From contig OZ020489.1 in assembly GCA_963971405.1 (NCBI GenBank), forward strand, positions 16,270,290 to 16,334,289: a stretch of DNA of 64,000 nt, read 5' to 3'. How positions within the stretch are numbered: the first letter of the stretch is position 1; the number at the start of each line of letters is the position of its first letter. The notes beneath the pieces are model-generated. The model did not search any database. It worked only from the letters and a program-made list of their open reading frames with translations, and was not told the DNA's origin. The translations under genes and the position numbers were made by a program. Source of the DNA: Psococerastis gibbosa (lineage: Eukaryota > Arthropoda > Insecta > Psocodea > Psocidae). Below, piece after piece: positions 23,420 to 33,459 of the stretch.

Positions 23420-23855
23420 TCATTGAAGTTTATGGGCCCAGTGTTCTGCCACCTTGACGGCATTTTCTGTGCACTCCCAAAGGTCATCTATGGTGCAAGT
23501 AGTAGGGCAGAGGGTGCATTGAAGCAGATGGTTGTCATCTTGAGTCGCACCACATTCGCACTTGGTGTCGTCCGAGCCTAGTTGGCCCCATCTAGCTCGG
23601 TTCTTTCTAGTGGGGGCGACGCCAGTCCGCAGTTGGTTGAGGGTTGACCACGTATTCCAGGCCAGCTGGATTCCCGACGTCGTTGGTGGTCTGACTGGGA
23701 ACCAAGGTGGGGGATCGATGGATGTTGAATGTAGGAACCCCTTCCTGGACTTTAGTCTTGGCGGTGGTGGCTCATCATGCCCGTGCATGACGTGTCTGGG
23801 GTCAAAAGTCTGCTTGAAGAAATGGATGGTATAGTGAATAGAAGTAATGTTAATT
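23420..23855 (-). pseudogene. LINE C-terminal fragment with zinc-knuckle-like motif
   Basis: The minus-strand frame stays open from about 23855 (FFKQTFDPRHVMHGHDEPPP), through WSTLNQLRTGVAPTRKNRAR and WGQLGSDDTKCECG, to HLLQCTLC near 23500. The LNQLRTG...RW stretch followed by CxCG...H...C is the usual C-terminal end of R1/jockey-type reverse transcriptases. The catalytic domain is absent. The plus-strand frame at 23562-23834 is a shadow. Confidence 0.8.
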
Positions 23856-24031
23856 CCTTTGATCTATCAGGAATGTTTTATTCAATATATTACAGCATCC
23901 TGACATTAAAGTACAATAACTTAGGTTGAAGAAGAAACCTCCTAGTTAAAACCGAAATTAAAAATCGGGACTGCCCCGGCAAGGCATAGATCTTAGCTTC
24001 AAATATAGGAAAATAGCAAAATCGACTTCCA

Positions 24032-24245
24032 TGGCCAGGTGGTAACGTGCTTGCAGTTGTGCGAGTCTTTACACGCCATGCGGTCGGAGACGTGTCGTAA
24101 CTCAACACGGATGCTAACCTACAGAGGCGACTGAAGAGGTCAATCAGATACATTCTTTAAATTGTTTGTAGGCGATTAATCTTTAAAGAAAAAAAAAGGA
24201 ATATATCACGCCAAGTCCTGAATTTTCTAAATCCTCTATTTTCGG
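24032..24245 (+). repeat. SINE-C, copy 1
   Basis: Shares ACCTACAGAGGCGACTGAAG and GATACATTC...AAATTG...GCGATTAAT with 28331-28490 and 40243-40312. An A-box-like CAGGTGGTAACGTG lies upstream. The segment at 24209-24245 also resembles the SINE-B body, so two families may be joined. Confidence 0.6.
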
Positions 24246-24895
24246 TCATAATGAATGGACGTTCAGGAAGATTTCCCAGTGAGTTCCTATGGGAAAGTTT
24301 TGTTATTGTAGGGTGTCTGTCAAAAAAATCGCATCGGACTTGCCGTATACCTGTATTGTAGCATGGAACATAAAAAAGGTGTTAACACAATGGAAATTTT
24401 GGTGCGAAGATGAGAGAAAGAAAATGACGCTAGTACTGGTGATAGATGGTTTAAGAGGAAGCAAGGCAGATGGGGGAGGAGGGGGGAGGGGGTAATTAGT
24501 CCGTGTGAGAGAGGACTCCTTAATGGGCTGTCACTTGAAAGTCGAAATTGCGCAGAATCCCACTTGGGAGATTTGAATGCCTTATTTCCTGTGGGATTTA
24601 TTTATTTAGTAACTGAGGTGGTAGCCTAAATTGGGCTGTCAGTTTTTGATAGTAGCCAAGTAGTAGACAATTGGGGAATCCATCAGCAAGTTCAAACACG
24701 AGGGTTTGGCGCCATGCAAGTTCAAAGTTGAATCCAAGCAAAAATCGTGCGAACGACAGAGATTGTGTCATGAATGAGTTGAGGATCCCTTGACATTATG
24801 ACGGGGTGTTAACAAAGTAGATACGATAAAGATGAGAAGTTAAAATATTATATTCAAATATTGGCGGCATTCAAGGGTGGTGGATTCAAGGCAGT
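24246..24895. other. No gene seen
   Basis: The plus-strand frame at 24289-24495 runs into a purine-rich GGGGGAGGGGG tract and has no motif. The remainder is noncoding. Confidence 0.4.
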
Positions 24896-24903
24896 AGTGG
24901 AAC

Positions 24904-25089
24904 CAGGGACGGATCCTTGGGGTGGGGGCGGTCCCCCCCCCCCATGAGAGAAATATTTTTATACTAGATAGAAAGGACTTTTAAAGGAAATTAAAAAAAA
25001 ATATCACTCAAGTAAAGAATCGCGATATTTTTCAGGCCACCGCCGCCCCCCCCCCCCCCCCCCGAAAACTTTTTCTGAAACCGTCCCTG
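24904..25089. mobile_element. hAT-type MITE, family H7
   Basis: A 186-bp element with ends CAGGGACGGATCC and AAACCGTCCCTG. The flanking octamers AGTGGAAC and AGTGTAAC match at 7 of 8. C tracts sit just inside both ends; the right one is 18 C (25046-25063). Confidence 0.88.
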
Positions 25090-25097
25090 AGTGTAAC

Positions 25098-25445
25098 GCG
25101 GATAAGGTGGTATCCACAGCGCATGCAATGAAGCGTCAAAAAGTTGTGATTAAGCTTGGAGGTTCTTGTCATATGCTAAATACAGTCAAAATAGAGCTAT
25201 TAAGTTTGCCAGAGTCCCTAGGTCAAGTGTGCAGAACTTACTGCGCCGGAGTTCTTTTTTCAGCCCTGCCTGCTGGATTGTTCATTTGTTTTTCATTTTC
25301 TGCAATTCTCTTTTTTATGGCCCTAGCTTATAGTTAGGCGCCATCTATTCTATTTTAATACCTATGGTTGTCGTATAATCTGAAATTGTCCAGCGAACTT
25401 AAGATACTTAGACGCACCTTCGACCGTTATCTGAACACTGTAATT
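25098..25445. other. No gene seen
   Basis: The plus-strand frame at 25107-25337 ends in a hydrophobic stretch, but has no family resemblance and no upstream context. Confidence 0.35.
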
Positions 25446-25450
25446 ACAGC

Positions 25451-25662
25451 CATGGCCGTGCCCAGGGGGGTGGTCCTGAAGGGTTCCGGACCACCCCCCC
25501 CCCCCGAAATAATGTTTTTTTTTATGTAAACCTGTATTGTTTGAATAATTGGAATAAATTTATTTGAGTTTGAACACTGGATAGAATAGACTTTCATTAA
25601 TAAATTACGTAAAAAAATTTTTGGACCCCCCCCCCTGACATCAAAACCTGGGCACGGCCTTG
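25451..25662. mobile_element. MITE with GGCCGTGCCCAGG ends, copy 1 (family H8)
   Basis: The termini CATGGCCGTGCCCAGG and CCTGGGCACGGCCTTG are inverted repeats with C-rich subterminal tracts. Relatives: a partial copy at 40675-40816, a partial copy at 57005-57135, and a 72-bp element at 44042-44113 with an exact 8-bp duplication. No clear duplication flanks this copy. Confidence 0.75.
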
Positions 25663-25669
25663 TTTATAT

Positions 25670-26050
25670 TATAGTTATCGGCAGCAGTTGACAGATAAAC
25701 AGTACCGAGCTGAAATTAAACAAGAATGCAATGTAAGTATGGAAAGGTACGTACAGTAATTGAAAATGCCTGCATTAAATCTTGAGCACCAATTTTGACT
25801 ATGCATGTTAGACAAGATAATTAGACTTTATGAGATAATATGAAGTTGCTGAGAAGTTAAATTACATTTACGGTTACTATGAGACAAATAAGCAACTGTT
25901 TTTGTTCCATTTTCCGAATGATGAGAATTTAATACAAAACTCGTTATTTGGAAAATTGAGTTCTCGGTATCAAATTGATGAGAATATATATATTATATAC
26001 ACTAAGCAGACGAATTTGCTCTTCTTGAATTTCAAACCAGCCAACTTCAA
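25670..26050. other. No gene seen
   Basis: AT-rich. The frame at 25902-26135 starts here and runs into repeat E. Confidence 0.4.
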
Positions 26051-26054
26051 AATC

Positions 26055-26907
26055 AAAGAACCGGTCCGAGTTTACTCGAACATGCATTCCAATATATCGA
26101 TTAGTAAAGAGAGAAAATTATTAATTTCATGGTAAATAATTTTCCTATGGTTAAATATCGGATATCACGGGGGGGGGGGGGGCGTCGTCCACTTGACGTC
26201 ACTGAAGGTGGTGACGTAAATTCTAGATAGGTCAGACCAACACATTACCAGACAGCAATAATGGCAGGGCACACAATGCATTTGAGCGTGAATTTGCTTT
26301 CATTTTTCAAATTTTTTTTTTTTGCACAAAACCCAATAGTTTTTTGGGAAAGCAAACTGTCCTGTTTCGTTACTCAATTTCTCAATTTAACACCTAAAAC
26401 AAGCCTGAAGTTAGAAATCATCGGTAGAAAGGTTTCGCAGAAAAATTATTTTTTATTATATTATATAATTTAGTTAGTTTTATTTTTTTACCCCCATAAG
26501 CAAACTATCAAGGGGCAAGCGACCCCCCGCATTTTATCATCATTAATAACGACTGCAATATATGTGAATTTAAAAGTAATCGTTGGAGCCGTTTTTGAGA
26601 AATATTTTTTTTTAGACGTTTTTTTGGAGTTTTTTGAGAATAAAACCCTCCCAAATTGAGTTAGCCAAAAATAAAAAAAATGGTCCCGAGGCATGATTTT
26701 TATAAATCTACATGCCAAATTCCATTCAAATCCACCGAGTAGTTTGTCTGGAAATCGATGAACAGACAGACAGACAGACATTTCTTAAAAACCACTTTTT
26801 TGGGTTCCTGGTACCTCAAAACGTGTAAATCCGTTGAAATCTCGGAATCGAAAATTTCGACCATCACAAAGCTTTCCTTATACTACGTATAAATTGGAAA
26901 GCAATAA
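26055..26907 (+). repeat. Repeat E, copy 1
   Basis: Starts AAAGAACCGGTCCGAGTTTA and ends ATAAATTGGAAAGCAATAA. Internal landmarks in order: a 14-G tract (26169-26182), GATAGGTCAGACCAACACAT, ATCGTTGGAGCCGTTTTTGA, an (ACAG)n run at 26762-26780 and AATTTCGACCATCACAAAGC. Copies at 51624 and 60984 share this order. No long conserved frame exists. This is a non-autonomous dispersed repeat; a DNA element is possible because GCTTTCCAATTTAT near the left end mirrors the right end in other copies. Confidence 0.85.
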
Positions 26908-26909
26908 CC

Positions 26910-27240
26910 ATAAACCATGGAATACTCGCCGATTTCTCTTGCCGCGGCTTCGCCTTATTGCACATGTGAGAAAGCCTTGATCTATATGTATAAATGTATA
27001 GCTACCACCATTCACCAATTGCGTGCCCTCTGCACGGCAAGAGTTTGCAGTATGCATAAAATAAACTTTAAAAATTGTGAAAAAAGCAAGAAATAACTAT
27101 AAAAAACGGTCCAAAGTAATTTTTAAATTAAATTAAAGCCAATGCTCTCCATAGAATCAATTTCTTTTTGCGAATTTTGCCGTCCAAACCCAATTTGTCT
27201 ACTGCTAGCGTGACCTTGGGGGCACGATTTTGTTGCATTG
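26910..27240. other. No gene seen
   Basis: AT-rich spacer between repeat E and MITE-G copy 2, no signal found. Confidence 0.4.
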
Positions 27241-27245
27241 CCCTT

Positions 27246-27410
27246 AGGGGGGTATTCCATATACGTACAACGTCAACGAAAAATTGAAAAATGACGTTTT
27301 AGCAGACATTAAAGACATACTAAAAATTCTGCTACCACGTCAATTTACGTCATTTTGACGTCATTTTTCAATTTTTCGTTGACGTTGTACGTATGTGGAA
27401 TGGGCACCAT
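27246..27410. mobile_element. Palindromic MITE-G, copy 2
   Basis: Arms GGGTATTCCATATACGTACA and its inverse TGTACGTATGTGGAATGGGC surround the same centre as 9382-9542 (TAGCAGACATTAAAGACATA). The right end GGAATGGGCACC resembles MITE-F ends, supporting common origin. Confidence 0.8.
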
Positions 27411-27941
27411 ACGGCGAGAACCACCCGCTTGTGAGAAAGTGTGGTTGGCATTCCCTTTGTATCCATTGCTCCTGTGGATCAAACAGAAAGTAATTGGTCG
27501 AGAAGTCAAATAGGAGAGATGGAATATTTGCTTCCCAATAAAATAAGTATTTTGTATTTATTTCTGGGCCACCCGCCTAGTCGCCTATGATCAGGATTCA
27601 AAGAATACTTTTGGCAGACTTGAAATAATAATATGATAATTATAATAATAATATAATATAATCATACTAAGCACATTTGTGAGGCAAAAAAATACTGTGG
27701 ACCCGGTAGGCCGTGGCCTGTGATGGGTCCAGAACAACTGTTATTGTTAATAATTATAATAATAATAGGTAGTAGGAAATCCGAACAATAATATAGGAAA
27801 TATAAATAAGTTAGTAGGCAGCTTATTTATTAAATACCCTCTCTACTCTATAGAACTAGAGTATATAGGGTAGAAGCTGTAAACTGAATGAATGAATGAA
27901 TGAACGTGTATTGAATATAGAAAAAACACAATTTATATACA

Positions 27942-28310
27942 ATAATTGTAAGGCCGCACTAGTAGACCTATAACAATTTTCGCTCTTAATTAAATTTGAC
28001 AACCTGGTGCACAATGCCAACGTAACAAAAAACGTCGTCTGCTTTAATTAAAAATGGCCGGCGGCCGCCATGACCCTTCAAATCTGTTTATTTTCATCGA
28101 TTTTTTCATCGAAATTAATTAATCTAATTAATGTAAATTGAATGATTTTAATAGTTATTCTGCTATTCGGGATGGACACAAATCCAAAAAACCAAAAACC
28201 ATGAAAATCGGTCCAGCCTTTCTCGAGTTATAAGTGTTTGAACAAACCCGACTTTCTTTTATATATTAAGATAATTGTAAGGCCGCACTAGTAGACCTAT
28301 AACAATTTTC
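27942..28310 (+). mobile_element. Retroposon-like insert with perfect 40-bp flanking repeat
   Basis: Positions 27942-27981 and 28271-28310 are identical over 40 bp. They enclose a 289-bp insert (27982-28270). Near its end the insert carries CGGTCCAGCCTTTCTCGAGT, and it finishes with TTTTATATATTAAG. Sequence of that kind is common at the 3' ends of invertebrate non-LTR retroposons. No coding frame remains. A very long target duplication from retroposition is the simplest reading. Confidence 0.75.
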
Positions 28311-28330
28311 CCTGCCCTATAACAAAAAAG

Positions 28331-28490
28331 GACTTAGATGGTATAATGGTAGCTTGTTCGTACTTGTGCATCATGCGATCGGTCGGTGACCTGTCGTAAG
28401 TCATCACAGGTATTACCTACAGAGGCGACTGAAGAGGTTATTCGGATACATTCATTGAATTGCTTGTATGCGAATAATCCTTTTTAAAAA
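28331..28490 (+). repeat. SINE-C, copy 2 with tRNA-like head
   Basis: The head GATGGTATAATGGTAGCTTG looks like a tRNA A box, but I see no clean B box. The body TACAGAGGCGACTGAAGAGG and GGATACATTC is shared with copies 1 and 3. The A-rich end is near 28480. Confidence 0.6.
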
Positions 28491-28772
28491 ACAAAAACAA
28501 GAAAATACTAAAAAAAATTAATCATCATACAATTAGACATACAAACTATTAAGCTAAACTTACATAGGCCTATTAATAATAAATCTCTCATAAACACATA
28601 ACAGTCTAGTCCACTATTTTAAATAAGGATTCCACCTCTTCCCGTCTCATCAGCCATTCTCGGGCGAATTTGGAAAATTATGGGTATGGGAAACTTATTT
28701 ATCAATGAGACGTTTGGTCGAAAATCACATCTGGGACGATAAAAAGTCCTTATAGAAAGAAATAATAACAAA

Positions 28773-28844
28773 GTATGGGACTCGAACCAACAATCTTTCG
28801 GGTGAAAGTTGGAGTCTGTACCACTACTCTACTACATGTCCTGA
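28773..28844 (-). repeat. SINE-A head fragment, minus strand
   Basis: The minus strand gives TAGAGTAGTGGTACAGACTC, then the B box GGTTCGAGTCC. The body is missing except for a possible AAAAAGTCCTTA tail piece at 28741. Probably internally deleted. Confidence 0.7.
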
Positions 28845-28849
28845 CATTA

Positions 28850-30445
28850 TGTGTCATCCGAAGCACACCATTAGTATGACAATCAAAGTGTAACTGTTCA
28901 ATGCTAATTTTATTTACGTTTGTATTGAGCATGTATATGTATAGTATAGTATATCCACGGGGTGGGGGAGGGGGGGGGGATGAAGAGGACGTTAAAACGA
29001 TAACACAACCGACCATTACCATAGTCTGCTTTGTAACCCCATTATTTATTCAGTGTTCTCATGCTCACTATCAACTGATTAGTGTTGCATAATTTCCTTG
29101 CCGCGGTCGCGATAACTGCTTAAATTTGTCCACTTCCTCGGATTGAAATTGATCAGCAATGTTAGTTTATGGATGACCTGCTCCACCCATCATAAAATTG
29201 TCAGCTATGCAAGTTTGCTTAAAATAATGCTTTTTCAAGGTGTCTTTGTTTATGGATTTGTTTTGCGGATTGCTATTCAGAAGCCATAAAGAGGAGTACC
29301 TGCCTTGTAAACCTTTTTTATTACAAATTTTTTAAATTGAATTATTATTATAATCTCAATAGAAAAAATTAAATTACTCGTGACTTCGTTGTATTTCATT
29401 TTAATAAACAAACAAAAACTTATTGTTTTATTAAAACGTTTTATAACTAGGAATTGTAAAAGTCAAAAAATCATTAATCGCAAAAGAATCTTGAAGAGCA
29501 AGTAGGCCTAGTGGAGATACTCTGCGGGGGCACATAATGCTTAAATGTACTGTATATACGCTTAAATTAATGCCAAAATAAGGATAAAAATATCAGTGGC
29601 ATACATTTTATTAAGGTGACCCCAACCATCCATGCCGTGTAGATTTTTTTAATGTCAAAATTCCTTTTTATCTAAAAACACTGTTAGAAGCATTGTCAAA
29701 ATAATTTACCATGGATGGTTGAAAACAGATCAGGTGGCAGCATTAAAATTTAGCCTTGCGTAAGCTACATGAAGGTAACTGATATTACTGTAATTTCTTG
29801 TCAGCACTAAATGAATTTTTTTTGGGAAACTTCAGCTATATGGGCGGCCGAGAATTAATGATATTTCAGTAACTCATATCAAACATCATCAGTAATGGAA
29901 TTTGACTTTGAAAAAGTGTAAACCTCCTGGTACTGAAACCATTTTACTCTGGGTTACGCCATGAATTGATGTATATTGTAGCGTTGATTATACAGCATAG
30001 AACGTAGGCACTTAAAAGTAAATACGCATTTTTTTTTTACTAAGTCGAATTTCACAGGTTTCGCCTACCTCAGAAAACTCCCGATTGAACTGAGAGCGGC
30101 GAGAAATGTTTCTAACTTCCCTAAATTTTTTGGTAACCATCTCTTAGAGAAAACTTTCTATACTGTCAGTGAGGCACTAGCACAATGACAATGACAGAAC
30201 TACCTGATTTTGACGACGATATTTTGACGATTTTATTTTATACTTTCTTGTCAATTACTTGTTGATTACTTGTGGTATTGTATAATTTGACAGAAATATA
30301 TATATATATTTATTTATTTGTTTAGCTATAAAAGCCTTAGAAGTACTCCTCTACATTTTGATAAATGTCATGTGGATCCCTAACACCTCTCTCTAACTCT
30401 TTCCTCCAGACGCCCTCACCAACCGATTTTTGCTCATCAGCTTCC
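28850..30445. other. No gene seen
   Basis: About 1.6 kb AT-rich. There is a G-rich tract at 28961-28980 and a (TA)n run near 30297-30308. No supported frame or shared repeat. Confidence 0.4.
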
Positions 30446-30449
30446 ATAA

Positions 30450-30833
30450 GGTGCCCATTCCATTGACCGGCTAGGGCTATTTCCAAAAACGGTGACGTGG
30501 TAGCAGACATTCAAGACTTAGGTGGCGTTTCCACCGACTTCGCATTGCAGAATTGACGGAAATGTTTATTTTCCTCTATGCCGTAGTTAAAATTGATCAA
30601 TGATCATACAGTAAATTCACAAACAAACAATCTAAAATTAAAAAATGGCGTCATGGGATATGTTAAGTACAAACATTTTAATAGATTTCTATAAAAAGAA
30701 AAATTCTAATTTCCGTCAATGTCATTTGCATTCTGCAATGCGAGATCGGTTGAAACCCAACCTAAGTCTTGAATGTCTGTTACCACGTCACTGTTTTTGG
30801 AAATAGCCCTAGCCGGTCAATGGAATGGGCGCC
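30450..30833. mobile_element. Palindromic MITE-F, copy 2
   Basis: Ends GGTGCCCATTCCA and TGGAATGGGCGCC, flanked by TAA on both sides (30447-30449 and 30834-30836). The palindromic design is the same as copy 1. It lies 535 bp from copy 3 in the same orientation. Confidence 0.88.
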
Positions 30834-30839
30834 TAATAA

Positions 30840-31360
30840 TGACCAATTGGTGTTCTAGAGGAGCACATATGACTAGCCCCATTGCAAAACGCGCCTTCTT
30901 CAGCTTAATATTTTTTTCAGGAGTGCCACTGAACTGTTCCCCCACCCTTCCAATAATGTTTTGAATGCAACAGTGCCAGTTATATTGGTTATTAGGTTAT
31001 AGTAGCACATGGTCCAGAATGGGCATCACCCATTGGCCGCTTGGAGTAGGGACAGAACATACGGAGAAGATGCATTTTGCTGTGATTCACGATTTTTATA
31101 TTTTATTTACATAGGATTTGTTTTGCTGCAACGTGACGGTCTTAATGTGTACTTTGACAGAGCATTCGCACATTTAACTCAATTTCCATAAAAAAGTGGA
31201 TTAGGTGCGTTTTGCTGTGGGACTACTCGTATATCAAAATGTAGAGGGCCATTTCTGCAACAGATATGATATTTGTGTTAGCTCTACTTTCCATATTTCA
31301 TAAGATATTTGATTTTGAACACCTTTCCCATCCGATTTTCGCTCAACTCATAATAAACTC
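30840..31360. other. No gene seen
   Basis: Spacer between two MITE-F copies. The short frames here (30773-30964, 31009-31191) show no motif. Confidence 0.4.
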
Positions 31361-31368
31361 TTCTATTA

Positions 31369-31752
31369 GGTGCCCATTCCATTGACCGGCTAGGGCTATT
31401 TCCAACAACGGTGACGTGGTAGCAGACATTCAAGACTTAGGTGGCGTTTCCACCGACCTCGCATTGCAGAATTGACGGAAATGTTTATTTTCCTCTATGC
31501 CATAGTTAAAATTGATCAATGATCATACAGTAAAATCACAAAGAAATAAACTAATATTAAAAAATGGCGTCATGCGATATGTTAAGTACAAACATTTTAA
31601 TAGATTTCTGTAAAAAGAAAAATTCTAATTTCCGTCAATGTCATTTGCATTCTGCAATGCGAGGTCGGTGGAAACGCTACCTAAGTCTTGAATGTCTGCT
31701 ACCACGTCACCGTTGTTGGAAATAGCCCTAGCCGGTCAATGGAATGGGCGCC
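31369..31752. mobile_element. Palindromic MITE-F, copy 3
   Basis: A 384-bp element with ends GGTGCCCATTCCA and GGAATGGGCGCC. It is flanked by TTA on both sides (31366-31368 and 31753-31755), while copies 1 and 2 have TAA. This shows the duplication is TWA. Confidence 0.9.
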
Positions 31753-31759
31753 TTATGGT

Positions 31760-32750
31760 CACACATACCCCTAAATACTAGTAGTAGCCATTTGATTATC
31801 CCTCAAAAATTAGTTTTCAAGAGTTGTTTACAATTTCTGATATGAAAGGCCGAACGTGGGGGACGCCGAGTTTGATGCGAGTGATAAGCAAAGCTTATAA
31901 AGTCGGGGTAACTTAAAGGGGTCCTACGTATGCGGAAGCAAAGCTTGAGGGCAGATGGCCCATAAGAGTGCACCGGAGGGTGATTTACCCTTCTTGAGCA
32001 CGTTTCTGAACAAAGCCTATGCTGAGCACCAACAAAGAGACCCCTAACTTCTTGAACGCCCCTCAAGATTTTGCTGAGTCGGCTTTATTTCGTCTCCTTA
32101 AGGGGCTTTACCCCTTAGGTAGCTGAGGGGGCTACGAGGTGAGATGTCTTAAATCTGTACTTTAGAGGAGTCTTGTTAGGCTCTGTGAATTAAATAAGTA
32201 GTGGTATTAATTGTTAGTGTGGAGACGTGAAAATAATTTACAATATTCTCTGCAATAGTTTGTTTTTGAGTTGGAAAGGTTTCCCAAGGTAAGGGACTAT
32301 GTTTTGATTCATTCATGCGTGGTAAAGAAACTCACTATATTATTATATAATTATTGATTATGTTATGTTATGGACGTGTAGTGTGGCCAATTGAATAGAA
32401 GAGGCATTTAAGGAAGAAAAAGACTGATAGGGAGTACAGCTATCTTTAAAAACACACACCTAAAACACAAATTGAAGCCTAGAGTGCCAAAGACTTACGC
32501 TTTGCAATTTTACACCCCCCCCCCCAATAACAGCTGAAAACGTATTTCTAATCACATAAAATTTAGTATTGTATATCCATTAATTTAAACTAACCCCACA
32601 AGGTCACTTCCCCCTTGATAAGTAGATTCAGGGTGCAAAACCATCACAAAAAGGTTCAATTTTCCTGAAAAATTACAATAAAATAATTTTTCTGATGAAC
32701 CTATGTATCTTACAAAGGGTTAGTTGGACTTACATTGCCTGTTGTGTTAA
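31760..32750. other. No gene seen
   Basis: Noncoding, with a C tract near 32513. The minus-strand frame at 31803-32066 has no family motif. Confidence 0.4.
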
Positions 32751-32755
32751 TAGTC

Positions 32756-32876
32756 ATTAGAGGCGTGGGATGGTCATCGAACAATTAGGGCGGAGCCCAT
32801 TGTCCTTCTGAAGAATAAGCCTGATGATGGGAGTAGTACCCACTCCCGAAACGTTGCCCCCTTCCACTGACAATGG
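32756..32876 (+). repeat. Repeat L with hammerhead-like cassette
   Basis: The first part (CGAACAATTAGGG, GGAGCCCA) repeats 1211-1268. At 32821-32852 is CTGATGA, T, stem GGGAG/CTCCC, then GAAACG: both conserved core blocks of a hammerhead ribozyme with one extra T. An 8-bp inverted pair CCATTGTC (32797-32804) and GACAATGG (32869-32876) encloses it. Stems I and III in the proper register are not obvious. Confidence 0.5.
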
Positions 32877-33114
32877 TTAAATAGTATTACACCATTGAGA
32901 TGAATCTATGCGTTCTAACTTTACGTATGTTTTAGGATGCTAAATAAAAATATTGTTTGATGTAATTATGGAGAGTCCGTGCCATTTCATTGCACACTGA
33001 CATGCATATTGACATTTTTATTATATTACATTTTTATTATATCGTATTACATTCGCATGCCCCATTATATTCAATTAGACTACATTAGATTGCATAGACA
33101 TAGGTAGTAATAAG

Positions 33115-33200
33115 TCCCCATCAATCAATCCAGTGCTTTAGGATAGTGAAAATCGAGGCAGCCAAAATTTAACCCTAAACCATTATTTACCATGAGACTA
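33115..33200 (-). repeat. Fragment of repeat E relative
   Basis: Shares ATCCAGTGCTTTA.GATA and AAATTTAACCCT with 42660-42700 and 55175-55230, the 5' part of minus-strand repeat E copies. The neighbouring frames are incidental. Confidence 0.5.
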
Positions 33201-33335
33201 CAGAACTCACAATTATTCTTTAGGCTATGCTCTATATACGCTATGTTAAGCTGCAAACACACAACCCAACATGGTTGGCATTCGTCTTTCACTTTTTCAA
33301 ATTTCTGACCAATAATCACTTCACTTCACTTTTTT

Positions 33336-33360
33336 CCTTGACCAGTAACCCCGGACAAGG
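33336..33360 (+). repeat. Hairpin repeat K, copy 2
   Basis: Stem CCTTGACCAG / CCGGACAAGG followed by TGCATATATT, matching the context of 294-319. Confidence 0.55.
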
Positions 33361-33459
33361 TGCATATATTGAAAAAAAAAAACACCATTTGTTATTAAGT
33401 ATAATCATCACGCTCAAGCTTTCGCTTATCTTAGTGCAAGATATAAATTTGATTAATAA

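Noticed and set aside
26261..26473. Frame inside repeat E that is partly open in the copy at 51834 as well
   Set aside because: The similarity reflects shared repeat ancestry; the third copy (61194) is closed by an early stop and substitutions show no coding bias that I can see.
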